Source: Telopea speciosissima (taxonomy: Eukaryota > Streptophyta > Magnoliopsida > Proteales > Proteaceae). Taken from it: 64,000 nt of DNA. The notes below the pieces were generated by a model. The model saw only the letters and a program-made list of their open reading frames with translations, was not told the origin of the DNA and made no database searches. The translations under genes and the position numbers were made by a program. The stretch lies in assembly GCF_018873765.1 (NCBI RefSeq), contig NC_057920.1, positions 8,817,307-8,881,306 on the forward strand. Direction: 5' to 3'. Below are positions 9,591-21,164 of this stretch, one piece after another. Positions within the stretch are counted from its first letter, which is position 1. The number at the start of each line of letters is the position of its first letter.

Positions 9591-12500
9591 TGTATCAATA
9601 AACGGAACAAACTCAAAGATGTTTGTCTCTGGTTCATGTGATGCAACAGCGCGGTTATGGGATACCCGCATTGCAAGTCGAGCAGTCCGGACATATCATG
9701 GCCATGCAGGAGATGTTAACACAGTTAAATTTTTCCCAGACGGCAACAGATTTGGGACGGGCTCTGATGATGGAACTTGCAGGTTATTTGACATGAGGAC
9801 TGGCCATGAGCTTCAAGTCTATCAACAGCAGCATGGTGGCAATGATATTCCTCTGGTGACCTCAATTGCCTTCTCAATATCAGGGAGGCTTCTATTTGCT
9901 GGATACTCTAATGGTGACTGCTATGTATGGGATACTCTGGTGGCAAAGGTGTGTAGATTATAAATTTCAAGTCCGCTGTCTTACTCTGTTTCATATGGAC
10001 AATACATATCCTCTTATAAATAATTGCAAATGATTTGACATTCACATTAGCTTCTTCATTCATCTGGCGTTGTGATGCGCAGTTACAATTCGATATTAAT
10101 CCCGTATGGATGCCTATGTGTGAGTTTAGAAGGCCCCAAGGAGCAGTTGGCAGTACAATGGGTTGAAATGAAGCTTTATAGGTTGGGCCTTTTAATTTCT
10201 TGGATTTCATTGAAACAGACCTAATTTATAAGCCATAAAGTGGGGGTAAAGTTAGTACATGGGATTAGTAATTAAGTAATTGGGTTGGATCAGGATACTT
10301 GATAGCTTTTAACTGTTTAAGTCTATTTACTTCGTCAGTATAAGTGATTGACCGGGTCCTTTTATGAGTCAATTTGGGAATTTTAGGAGGTCTTTATTAT
10401 GTAATACACCTCCATCAATTGGAGGTGATTTGAGTAAAGAATATGAGTATTTTTTAATTGGCAGTTGGCATACAGGATTGGTATCTTAGACCTGATTTCT
10501 TCTCTTCTCTTCTTTGCTTCTTCTCCATGGATTACAAGGTTAGTTTCTGCAATTCTCTTCCTCTTCATATCAATATCTAGTCCTGATTCTGTTTTTTAGT
10601 ATAAAAATCCAATTTCCCCCCTAATTGCTTGAATTCCTACTCCAACTAGGAATTTTCTGAAACTTCAAATCTAAGCATTGGATTCAATTCTGCTTCCATA
10701 CTTAGCAATTGTTTTCTGTTTTGAACCTTACGGTATCGAATTCGAATATGAAACTGATTTCCTGTTTTCCTACTATAAATCTGATTTCGGTTTAATACAA
10801 CAACAAACAACAACAACAACACAGCCTTATCCCAAGTTCCCAACTGAATGGGGTCCGCTACATGGATCCTTACCAAGACATAAAACCCTTAAGCATACTA
10901 GTAAAAAGAAAAGAGCACAACAATATAAAAAAAACTTAGGAATATCTCACCTAAATGTGTCGGCTACATGGATCAGCTCTATTCAAGGCCGTACTTGAGA
11001 CAAGCCCCAATCAGATTTCAGTTTAATCAATTTTCAAATTCTGTTTTCTCTGATCTCAGATTTCTGAACTGATCATTAGGTTTGTTATTCAATACTGAAA
11101 TCAAACCCTTGATTTTTTGTTATTAATTTTTTTTGGAAATCTCATTTTGTCCTTACATGTGATCCCATCGCAAGCTTATCTGCTCACTGGTTCGAGATTA
11201 GTTTTGCACTGTATTAGTCAGTTAGCATATCATTCACTGTTTGACAAGGACACCATAGTTGTCAAGGTGTTGCCTAGGTGTTCAGTCACCTTCTTTGGTC
11301 CTAGGCAACTGCACACCTTACTTGGTGCAAGAAAGGCACCGTTTTGGATGCCTTGGCCTGTTCTAGGTGACCGCCTTGGATGCCTTGGCCTAGGCATCGT
11401 GATGCAGGTGCACATCCATGGTTGGATCATCTTGACTCGGTCTGGAAACCTGGTGCAAGACGGGTCAGGTCCAAACCTTGTTTTGTGGTTTGGTATGGCT
11501 ATCTGGGATATTTTTCTATTAAATGGGATATTTGTAATTTAAAGTTAATTGAATTATTTGTTATTGGTGTTAGCTACGTAGGGTTGAGAGTCCAAATTAG
11601 CTTGGAACTCTATCTTTTAGTCTTAGAATTTAATTCTATCATAGGATTAGAGTGTAGGTAGGAATCTTGAATTATTTTCTTTAAATACCAGATTGTAATC
11701 AAACGATACTCAGATTGAATGAATGAAAGTTTTGAGTTGTTTTGTTACCAGATTGGTACAAAGCAAGGTCATGTGAGCTCTTCTCTCCTCTCCTGATTTT
11801 CTCTTCTCTCTCTTCTTCTATTCTGAACCTTTCTTCTCCTTTGAGTTCTTCCTCTTGGAAGTCCTCTTTGCTGGGTGGTACTACCAGATTCAGGAGAAGC
11901 TTCGCTGCATCATTAACCCGTAATCGATTGGCCTGAGGCACTGAGTCTTGGGATGTGAATCTCTCCACTCTAGGTGACCTGCACTCCAAAACCCCTCCTC
12001 CTACAAGCAACCTTGTTGGGAGAGACTCACCTGAAACAGATCTGACCTGCAACTATCGCCTGGATCAACTACTGAGATCGGAAGGCTTCTTCCCTTTTTG
12101 TTTTAACTGTTGAGGGTGTGTAATCGATAGAGCTACTCTATTCAGGCATTTTCCCTGCAATTCCTGGCCTTTAGGAGCCTTCCCGAGAGAGTCCTACTGC
12201 CATAAGTCTCCCTTTTGTCGCTGGTTTGTGCGATGGCTAGAGGTTGAAGAAGACTCCCACGATTTGTTGGGTTTTAACCTTTTTTTTCTTCTTTATTTTC
12301 CATTTTGCCCCTCTACTTCAATTATTCCCCCATATCCTTATTTGTTTTTTCTTCCAATTCTGTCCCCATACAAAAACTATATAAGGCCTTTGTATTCTAA
12401 TCCACATCCACCGTCCTATCCTAAGTAATCCTTGAAATTCTGGTTTATTACAAATTTGCCACTCCTTCCTTGCAACTTGGTATTTGATATTTGGGTGGGC

Positions 12501-15500
12501 CCATAAACGATCCGATTCGGGCTTTCGGAACTCTGGATCCTCATCATGTAGCCTTGTCAATTTTGACACTTAACAAGTTTACTTCAATTTATATTTATTG
12601 CTTTGTTTTTTGATGAATATGCTTGTATTATATCCTATGGCTTGTTTATTATATGGTGGTTTTATCATATTAGGTCATTAATAGCATAATTATATCATAT
12701 TGCATTGATATGGTTTCTATGTTGCATATAAGCATAATTATATAAAATTATCATTGCTATATTACATATGGTGCATGCCTAGGGGGCCTGGCTGGTACTC
12801 CTCCAACACCTTGGACCTAGTCGCCTTGGCAAATATGAATTACACGTAAATCACACATGTACCTGCCGGGGGGGGGGGGGGTTGAGCATTTTGTGCACTA
12901 TGTTTTTAGTCTTTGATTTTGATTCACCACAACATAGTGCATTTTGTGCACTATGTTTTGATTCTTTCATTTTGATTTCTGTTTATGGTGTTCTTCTGTA
13001 TGTCAACATAATTTGTTGTGTCTTTAATATTTTTTTTTTTCTTCTTATTCTGCAAGGCTCTGACCACTGATTTTTATCTTACAATAGTAATACACTAATT
13101 CATATCTTCATTTAACTATTATAATATTACTTTTATCAGGGTTTTTAGTTTATCATGTTTGACAACTCATATTAGTGTCTGTTGTTGATAGATGTCCAAT
13201 TTTTTTAATGTATTTTTTAGGAGAAACCTTTGTCTAACAATGTTTACAACAAAACAACAAACTCAGCCTTATCCCAACTAAATAGGGTTGGCTGCATGTA
13301 TCCTTGCCCTCCAATCAGCTCTATGCAAAGTCATACTAGATACAATGTCTAAGCTATGCATGTTTCCAGGTATGCATCATGCACAATTGTCTAACAATGT
13401 TTATATAATTCAAATACAAATAAAAATGACATATGTCCGCAATTTTCTTCAAAAAGTGTTGTGTTGGCATGTTTTCTGGATGCATCATGCACAATTTGTG
13501 TGGCATGGCCCTATGTTCGAGAAAGGGTTAGAGTTTTATTTGTGTGAAGGTGTGGCATTCATTCATATCTGGTGTGTCAGTTAGAATAATGACTATCTGA
13601 ACCTGGCACATTTAAGGTACTTCTATAGTGTTTTCAGCCCATTAGAGTTCATAGCTGCATGGTGTTGATGTGTGTGTGTGTGTGGGGGGGGGGGGGGGAG
13701 AGGGAGGTAGCCAGAAATTTTACTGATTTATAGAGCCAGAAATTTTACTGATTTATAGAGAAGAGTGCAACTGTATCCACTAAATACCAGAGCTATACAG
13801 CCCCTAATTTACATAAAGAGTGGCATTCTCTCAGAGTCCTTGCTGTACTGATTCCTTTGAATTACTTTAGGGTGTGTCTGGATTCTGGATTTTGATTTGG
13901 TTACAATTCTTAAAATGCTGAATTAAAATTCGGGATTTTGAAAATTGTGTTACATTAATATTTTTTTTTTATATCCAGATTTAGAAGTTTACTGTTTTGA
14001 CTTAATTAAGAATTGTGGGTTAGAGAAGACAATTAGTACGGATTGGATCTTTAGACTGGATTTGATTTATCATTTGGATGAGATTTGGTTTGTTAGTTTG
14101 GATCTTTATTGGATCGAGGCCCGATTGAGATCCTATATCCATGAGGGATCCCCCTCTCTCTCATGACCCAACTTGTATTTGGATCCATTCTACATAGATC
14201 AGCTCTGACAGAAGCTTTTTTACACCCTGCATAGTGGAATAGAGTTAGACTCTGGGAAAATTTGTCAAGTTTCTGTTGAATCCCTAATTCCTGAGGGAAT
14301 AGATCTGGAAGAAACATCCCCATTATTTGAATAACATATTTCATGGGATTTGAAATTCTATGCAATTCCATAATCCAAACACACCCTAGAGTTGGAGGCC
14401 CAAGGATAAATCTTGTATAAACTCTAAAGCCTCCAAGAAATTTTAATTTGTTGATTCTGTGGGGCCTTTTAAGAGCTTGTTTCTTTTTTCTTTATGAATA
14501 CATCAATTAACTGCCCTGGAGTTAAGTTTCCTGTCTTTTGAATAAAAGTTTTGATTATCCCACTTTTCTGTCGTTTTTTTTCCCCAAAAAATTATCCCAA
14601 TCCTCCTGTAGGAAGGTTAAATTGTTTTGCCTTGTATGTTCTAAATTGAATTCCCTTAAAATATCTATCAAGACTTCAACTGTGAAAAGCCTCAAAGGTG
14701 GGTATATGAGATTATAGATTCAGCATGACTGCATAAACAAGAGACCTAAAATATATATTTTTTAAAATAAATAAATTAAAAAAAAACCCAAGGTGGAAAA
14801 CAAAAGCTGTTAAAATTTCACCAGTGTTGCTGTCTATAAGAAAATTTGATATTTGGATGCAGGACCCTCCACCCAGGCAGAAACCTGTGGGGAAAATATG
14901 TAGAATTTCCTAGTTTGTCAGAATAGATCTTCATTTGGTTGTGTGCTAGATTCTGGTCGTAACCTTAACTCTTTTCTTCACCGCAGGTAGTTCTGAACCT
15001 GGGGTCTCTGCAGAACTCTCATGAGGGCCGGATCACATGTTTAGGTTTGTCAGCTGATGGGAGTGCCTTATGTACAGGAAGTTGGGATAGAAACCTGAAG
15101 GTTTGGTTTTCCACAACCCTGCTGAGATATCTTATATAATGTTTTATAAACTAAACCATTTTTTCAGAGTAAATGACCCAATTTTCATCCTGTTGGACCT
15201 TTCTCTTTTTGTGTGTGTGTGTTGGGGGGGGGGGGGGTTAGGCATCCTGTTAGACTTGCTTGATGTTGTATCCATTCTGGATGAAGAAATCAGTGTCACC
15301 CTGAGAATCTTTTAGTACCCATGCCAGGCTTGATGGATTCCTTGCCTAGCACTTGCACAACAAGTGATATGATATCCATACATCTTGGCGATATCCATAC
15401 ATCTTGACGTGTAAGGTCAATCTTTTGAACCTGGGTGCCGGTAGATGTGACAGTCAGCATTTGACCCATCTTGAGTTTTTTTTGCTGAATGAAGTGCATC

Positions 15501-15863
15501 ATTTACTGTAGCCTCACTTATTGCACATCTTTTTGCATATTTGTAGATTCATGTATAATTACTTGTGCATGCATATTTATTCATCCAGACTGATGATGTT
15601 AGCATTTGGTACGCATGGTCTCACTTTTTTTTTGAATCATTTCTTAGTTTTCTTTCTGAAGTATAATTTGTAAGTGTTGAAAGTTTCTCTCAAAATCTAG
15701 GATTCCTATTCTCTGTGTGCATTTACATGTGCCTTTTAGTTGGAAAGAACAATCAATCTGTGGCTAAGGTATTTTTAAGTTCTTTAACAGACAGAGAAAA
15801 AAATATGAATTTGTTTTTTGTTGGCAGATATGGGCTTTTGGAGGGCATAGGAGAGTGGTCTGA
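9591..15863 (+). CDS. AGB1: heterotrimeric G-protein beta subunit, last three exons
   Basis: This is the WD40 beta subunit that pairs with G-gamma and G-alpha at the plasma membrane and signals in hormone, defence and growth pathways. Coding exons are 9591-9948, 14987-15100 and 15828-15863 (stop TGA). All have AG acceptors and GT donors and the frame closes exactly. The product, about 168 residues, matches the C-terminal three WD blades of plant G-beta: [93 protein letters not shown] and the terminus [11 protein letters not shown]. The Arabidopsis protein has 377 residues, so about 209 N-terminal residues, including the coiled coil, are encoded left of the window. The first visible exon starts in phase 2. 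The 5.0-kb intron 9949-14986 carries a MITE and RTE tails. Confidence 0.95.
10797..11006 (-). mobile_element. RTE-type LINE 3' tail
   Basis: On the minus strand it reads a short end of the RTE polyprotein (HVADP, then [12 protein letters not shown]), the block 'ggatccatgtag...gaccccatt', 'gggataaggctg' and a terminal (TTG)n run. This matches the 3' end of the RTE copy at 40263-41739. It is 5'-truncated, as is usual for LINEs. Confidence 0.75.
13243..13345 (-). mobile_element. RTE-type LINE 3' tail, short copy
   Basis: The minus strand ends with 'ccctatttagttgggataag', 'gctgagtttgttg' and a (TTG)n-like tail. It is the same terminal block as at 10797-11006 and 41690-41739, severely 5'-truncated. 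Confidence 0.7.
13870..14386. mobile_element. MITE with GGGTGTGT terminal inverted repeats
   Basis: The left end GGGTGTGTCTGGATTCTGGA and the reverse complement of the right end GGGTGTGTTTGGATTATGGA match at 18 of 20 positions. The element is 517 bases, AT-rich inside and without coding sequence, and is flanked by TTA on the left and TAG on the right. It fits a non-autonomous DNA transposon; the superfamily is not resolved. Confidence 0.75.
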
Positions 15864-16230
15864 ATTTTCCTGCCGCAAGCAGGTTACAAGAGTCTGGATT
15901 TTGTAGAAGACATGCTTTTCTGCCAATCTCCCAGTCATTATTTTCATTCTTCCAATGCCTTGCTTGATTGGAACCTTCTACTGTCCAGTAAGGTGTGTTC
16001 CGCTAATCTTTGAAAAACCATGCCCATGACACTTTCTTCTGTAATGCCTTGAACGATAGCATGAGATAAGAGAAGTTGGAGAAGGAGAAATATCTTTAAC
16101 GGGGAAAGAAAAAGAAAAAAGGATCCTTCAAGAGTTTCAACTGTTGGGGCCATCTTTTTTCTGTTGTACCAGTGTAATGTAAATCAATGTGCTTTAATCT
16201 CTATTTTTTTTATCCTTTTTGGCTTTAATT
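15864..16230 (+). other. probable 3' UTR of the G-beta gene
   Basis: This is sequence after the TGA at 15861-15863. I cannot fix the poly(A) site; a T-rich stretch after 16200 may mark the end. No other gene is seen. Confidence 0.45.
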
Positions 16231-17325
16231 TGCCTCTATGTGGAGCTGAAAATGACCTTGTTTTGAATCATTTTCCATGGGACAGTTTTTGTGGGGAGGG
16301 GGTTGCAGAATTGGGTGGGCAGTGAATTAATTGTGTCGTGTTGGAATGGCCGAGGGAAAGATGGGGGGAGGGGTAGACTGCTTTGCGAGCCCATTAGTGG
16401 AGTGGCCAAAAAGGACTGGTGACGACAAAATTTAGCTAAGCTGCATTTTTCCCCCCAATGAATACTGATTAAGCTTAATTACATCAGCGACTAGCTCTAG
16501 TCTAATGACATCTATCCTTTTTTTTAGATCTCAGAGTGGGGCTGGATTGGTGTTGTGTGCATCTCAGTTCTCTGAAAAAACTGGGGCCTGTGTCAATCTC
16601 TTCGATGCCAAAGAATAGTGTCCTTATGCTCATGGCTTCTCTAAGGCTATGTTTGGATGTCAAGAAAAGAAAAGATTTTTTTTTGGAATTTGTCTTGATT
16701 TTTATCTTATCATGTTTTTTCTTTTCTTTTTCTTGGAGAACCGGCAAACTGAGACTCGGAGAACCTTATAGTTGTCATCTTTCTTTCTAGTGGTGGTGTT
16801 CTATTTTGTTAGATGTAATTTATGAGATCATGTAATGGTTGAGCCAAGAAAGCTTTTGTCCCTTCCCTTGGCGGCTTTAGTTGGTATATAGTCCAAAAAT
16901 TTGATAAAATGATTTCGATATCATTCCTTTCTTACAAGCTAGACAACTGGATGTTTCAAATGTTTCTTACAGTTATTACCGGAAAAAAAAAAATGTTTCT
17001 TACAGTTGTTTGATTATCTTTTGGGTCAACGGATTAACAATCAAAAGAGATCTATGTGTTCTTCATTATCTAGATTTCTGGGTATGAAACGCATGGAGGC
17101 ATCCATGAAGTTACTGGGACACTTTTCTATAGTGGATCTAAAAAGAGCCAGTTCAAACACATTGTTGATAGGTCCAGAACCGACTGGCTTCTAGGAAATA
17201 ATATTGCTGTCCTCAGCTGGCAGATTCACCCTTATCAAATCAGTCATGTTATCCATTGCAACATACTGGATGTCCACAACTTGGTTCTCTCACTCTGTTC
17301 ATCCTATGCAGGATAAGTTGCAGTG
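16231..17325. other. intergenic, no recognised gene
   Basis: This is AT-rich sequence with poly-T runs. A block near 16640-16700 (atgtttggatgtcaagaaaag) resembles the edge of a MITE but no partner end was found. Confidence 0.5.
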
Positions 17326-17329
17326 ACTA

Positions 17330-17544
17330 ATCCTTGGCTAGGGTTCCAAACCTTCCTTAGTTCCTTTAGTTCAAGAGCTCTGGAAGTTCAAACTCAACAA
17401 GAAAATTGCCCAAACATGTGTAGGCTATATAGGAGGCTCTACTCATTATGGATTGATACTGCATATGCCTTGCCTAGGGGTTTCAAAGTGCCAGATTTTG
17501 CTAGTTTTCAAGGGAAACCAGTACAGGCTAACCAGAAGTACTGA
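17330..17544 (+). pseudogene. Ty3/gypsy gag fragment
   Basis: A short open stretch ends in ALPRGFKVPDFASFQGKP, the 'P.gyk.PkF..FdG' start of the plant gypsy retrotransposon gag domain. Nothing of the rest of gag follows. The identification rests on this motif alone. Confidence 0.5.
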
Positions 17545-17559
17545 GCTTTAGTTCACAGC

Positions 17560-18000
17560 AAAGCAAATGGGAAGCGTTTTCTCCTTCTATGGACAGGTCT
17601 ATAATCTTCTTTCCTCTCCCCAAATCTAAAAGTTGGCGTTCAAACACCAACGAGAACGAACTGAGCCTTAAAGCTTGGAACAGAATCTGCATACACAAAA
17701 AGGAGTATTTAAGTTTCAAAGAAGTGCTGACCATAATACTGCCCTTCTCCTCAAGCCTGGTTGGAGATTACTCTCACAGCCTGAAAGTTTATGGGCTACA
17801 ATCCTATTGGTTTTCCCTGGAAACTCCATTCTAGATGCCAAGTCTCATAGGGTTTGTTCATGGTTTAGAGAAGTCTGGTGAGAGTCCAACCCACCCATAG
17901 AAACAGGATAGTTGGGTGGGAGGAATGGGGTTGACATTAATATTTGGTCAGATCCATGGCTTAAAAAAAACGTCGGGGGAACGATTCACTATTTGTGTCT
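17560..18000 (+). pseudogene. LINE reverse transcriptase C-terminal fragment
   Basis: The translated motifs NTALLLKPGWRLLSQPESLW and, about 85 codons on, INIWSDPWL are the 'N.ALL.K..WRL...SLW' and 'IN.WSDPWL' blocks behind plant L1-type reverse transcriptase. Stops and a frameshift interrupt the frame. The same block occurs in the LINE at 55050-57418. Confidence 0.78.
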
Positions 18001-18076
18001 CTATTCCTAACTCATGTCATTTCCGAAATTCTGAAGATCCAACTTTTCCACTAAACCATTCATTCCTTGTGTCCGG

Positions 18077-18533
18077 CCTGTTTGTTTGACGGAGAAAAGT
18101 GGAAAAAGAGAAAAGGGGTGAGAAACTTGTACTTGTTTCCCACAAACTAACACAAATGTGACTGTTTGGTTAAATGGGGGTGAGAAACTTTGAGACAAGC
18201 TCATTAAATGCATTTATTCTTGTCTGGTAAAGTGACATCCCTCTTTTTTTTCCATCCCCATTCATTTTCAAAGTTGACATTATTCATATGGCCTCTGCTA
18301 TGCCGTCGGATGTACACTGTCGCCCCGCCGGTACTGCAGAAGATTTTAATACTCTTCCTATTTCTTTTCTTTTCCAGGGAATCTCACCCCTGTCCATTTC
18401 CTCCCTCTGCCACTAAATCCCACCCCACTACAAAATGCATATTCTATTATTTCCTTTCCTTGTCAACCCAACCACAACATGTGGACTCACCCTCACAAGT
18501 TTCCCATCCCTTTTTATCCGTCAAACAAACAGG
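18077..18533. mobile_element. MITE with perfect 17-base terminal inverted repeats
   Basis: The left end CCTGTTTGTTTGACGGA is the exact reverse complement of the right end TCCGTCAAACAAACAGG. The element is 457 bases and has no coding content. It lies between the convergent 3' ends of the G-beta and U1-70K genes. No clear target-site duplication was recognised. Confidence 0.82.
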
Positions 18534-18775
18534 GTTGATAGAACATTCTTCAATTGTGGTCTTCTCAACCACATAATCAGGGGACATTGACACTGCCTGC
18601 TACTACTGTCTTCCAACTTTCCAAAGGCGAAAAAACCCAGTTGTTATCCACGGGAACACTTGTACTGTATGCGTTGTAGACTCGAAAGGAATCGTGTTAT
18701 TTTTCATCGGGGTAACTGGAACACATTGAATGTTTTGGAGACACTTCAGAAATGGTCTTCTGAGATAACCCAACT

Positions 18776-19288
18776 AAGGGAATCAATTTTGTACCGATAT
18801 CGTATACCAAAATCGAAACTGTACCATATTACCAATACCGTACCATAACAAACATATTCGGTACGGTATCAATATGGAAAAATGGTACCGTACTCGGTAC
18901 GGTACGATATCGGTATGAAGGTTGCAACCGTCGGTACATACTGATACCGTACCAAATTACCGAATATGGTACCGTACCGAATTGAATGCATATATATATA
19001 AATACAATATATATGTATTTCATACATATATTAATTTATGTATACAATACAACATACTAAATATAATATATTTCATATATATATATAAATTTTATTAATT
19101 TATATATAAAATATAACATATCGAATACTAAATACCAATACTGTACCGAATAAAAACCTTATCGAGTTAGTACGGTATCAATATTAGAATGTAAATATTA
19201 TGCGGTATGGTATCGATATCTGATACCTGGTTTCTGTACCGTACCAAAACCATACCGTATTACCGGAACCGTACCGATTGACACCCCT
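18776..19288. mobile_element. hAT-like MITE rich in GGTACCGTACC motifs
   Basis: The right end reads ACCGATTGACACCCCTG and the left end is a degenerate inverse of it. The arms are packed with 'cggtacggtac' and 'ggtatcgatatc' motifs. The centre (about 18985-19140) is almost pure A/T. It is the same family as 55642-56211, whose ends are better preserved. Confidence 0.7.
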
Positions 19289-20123
19289 GCCCAACACAAC
19301 CCCCGTTCCCCCACCAAAGAAAAACTCCAATCAGTTATGATATTCACAATATACTCTCATGCCATTGATTTCCTTATGACTATAGCCCCTCTTCATTCTG
19401 CCAAGCATACAACCTGTGGCATGTCTTGATCTTACATTATCATTATTGACAGTAGCTTTATTATATCATTAAGTCACTTTGGTTGGTCTGTAGTTCTTCT
19501 TACCACAGGCTCAAACCAAATCCATGCTCGAGCAGGATCCAAAGGTTGCAGCCATGTTTCAAAGCAGAATTAGAAGGAAACGGCCTAGCTTTGGACCTAG
19601 TTCTTATATGGTGGCAAACTAGAAATCCTGTGCGCTTCCACAGCGAATGGCCCCAGAGGGATTGAGGGAGGGGGGAGACAGAAAGATAAGGACCGAGTTT
19701 TTCACACCCAGAGTCAAGCGATGGGCTTGTGTGGTGTCTATAGAGTGTAGGGGAACAAGGGGTATCATCTCTGGGATCGGTTGATTTTGCATGGAATCCC
19801 AATAATCTCCCTCTCCACGGGAGAACATACGTATGAATTAAGATCTTCCCCAAGGGATTTTCTACACTTAATGAAACTCGGGTAAAACGCACCCTTAAAA
19901 TCTATCAATTAAGCAAAGGGTGCTCAAGATAATCCGATCATTAGCTTGTTCGTTTCTCTCAGGGTCTCTCAGCTTCATTAGATTGGCACCCCTCTTGGAT
20001 TCACTGTAGTAAGTACACGTTTCAACTTCTTTAATTTGCAAAATCTTGAGGAATCCAGGTCACCACCGGATACATGTATTTGGATTGACCCCTGGATACC
20101 ATCTTTCCCAGTCATTGTGAACT
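19289..20123. other. intergenic, no recognised gene
   Basis: There are no host exons or transposon domains that I can name. The GC-richer block at 19500-19900 reads open on both strands over about 60-130 codons but resembles no known protein to me. Confidence 0.45.
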
Positions 20124-20247
20124 GGATCCTGATCGTCTACTGTGCTGCCCCAACTGCCGAGTGGGGTTAAGGCAGTCATTTTGTGCCTTGCTGTGTCTGC
20201 ACAGAAGGGCAGTTGGGGCAGCCGCACGCAGCAGTAGACCCCAATCC
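20124..20247. repeat. fold-back element with CTGCCCCAACTGCC arms
   Basis: The arms at 20124-20158 and 20208-20247 pair as an imperfect inverted repeat whose core is CTGCCCCAACTGCC / GGCAGTTGGGGCAG. The loop is about 50 bases. It is probably a small MITE. Confidence 0.6.
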
Positions 20248-21164
20248 TTGTGGCCCTGAGAGGCTAGATGGTCAATGATTTAATAAATGGTAATAGTTGG
20301 AATCAAAGTTTTGATTGCTAATTGTATACCACCTGCATCTGCTGTTTCTAGACTAATGACCAAGATAAAGATGTCATTATCTTCTTTTAAATAATTGTAG
20401 AGCAGATAGTTGTCTCATGTTGTATTTAAATCCGTTATTGTCCCCTATTTCTACTGAAGCATGCGGGTTTGATTTTGATGTCTCATAAACAACATTGCTT
20501 CTTTTTAAACAAGCAATTTAGTTTTGTTAATCCAAGGGCATAGCTTTTCATGGCTGCAAGCTTCAACTTAAACATCATTAAGGTCAATTATCATATAATA
20601 GTTACCAAGTTCATATCATGACGGCAAAGTGAGTTCTTAACTCCATTGAAGTTATCACACACGGATTATAGTCATTATCTCTCATTGGCATATAAGCTGA
20701 TAAAAGTCATAAATTTCCCCTAGCCCCATCAAGAAGATGTCGTACAAAACAGACTGATTAGATGCATACTACACTGTCAACAAAGGTTAAGAATGAAATC
20801 AGCACCACTCCCACAACAATATGCACGATTCCTCCAAAACATAAGACAAAAGTTACAAAGACGAAGCATTTACTCTAAACAATCACACGAAGAGAAATAT
20901 AAGTATTCTAATCCAGTCTTGAAAAGGACAAATAAGTATTCTAATCCAGTCTTGAAACCTTACCTGCTTACGACGAGCATAGTAGACCATTCTCCCTTGG
21001 ATTGGGTCTGTTGAATTCACCAAAATTAGGAAACCACAACCAGAAATTAGAAAGGATGATGTGCATGTGTGTGTACAGTTTTCTCTCTAAAAAGCTAGAT
21101 AATGGGTTTGACCTTGTGGGAGAACCAAAACAAACGGAAGGAAATCACCAAGTCACCTGCATCC
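20248..21164. other. intergenic region including the U1-70K 3' UTR
   Basis: The right part, below 21165, must hold the U1-70K 3' UTR. A GTGACT directly after the stop and an AG acceptor near 20964 could bound a UTR intron, which I cannot confirm. Two short direct repeats of 'aagtattctaatccagtctt' lie at about 20900-20955. Confidence 0.5.

Larger units (their letters stand above)
9949..14986 (+). other. G-beta intron, 5.0 kb, with transposon debris
   Basis: The intron has GT at 9949-9950 and AG at 14985-14986. It contains two minus-strand RTE tails (10797-11006, 13243-13345), two diverged pieces of the 'catagttgtcaagg' MITE family (about 11255-11420 and 12775-12835), a TIR MITE (13870-14386), and G homopolymers at about 12867-12880 and 13683-13698. 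Between these I see no coding potential. Confidence 0.7.

Noticed and set aside
10678..10998. Plus-strand open frame with a [15 protein letters not shown] stretch
   Set aside because: It lies on the reverse strand of an RTE tail in the G-beta intron.
19500..19892. Minus-strand open frame of 130 codons
   Set aside because: No recognisable domain, no splice context, and surrounded by MITEs and repeats. It is kept only as unexplained sequence.
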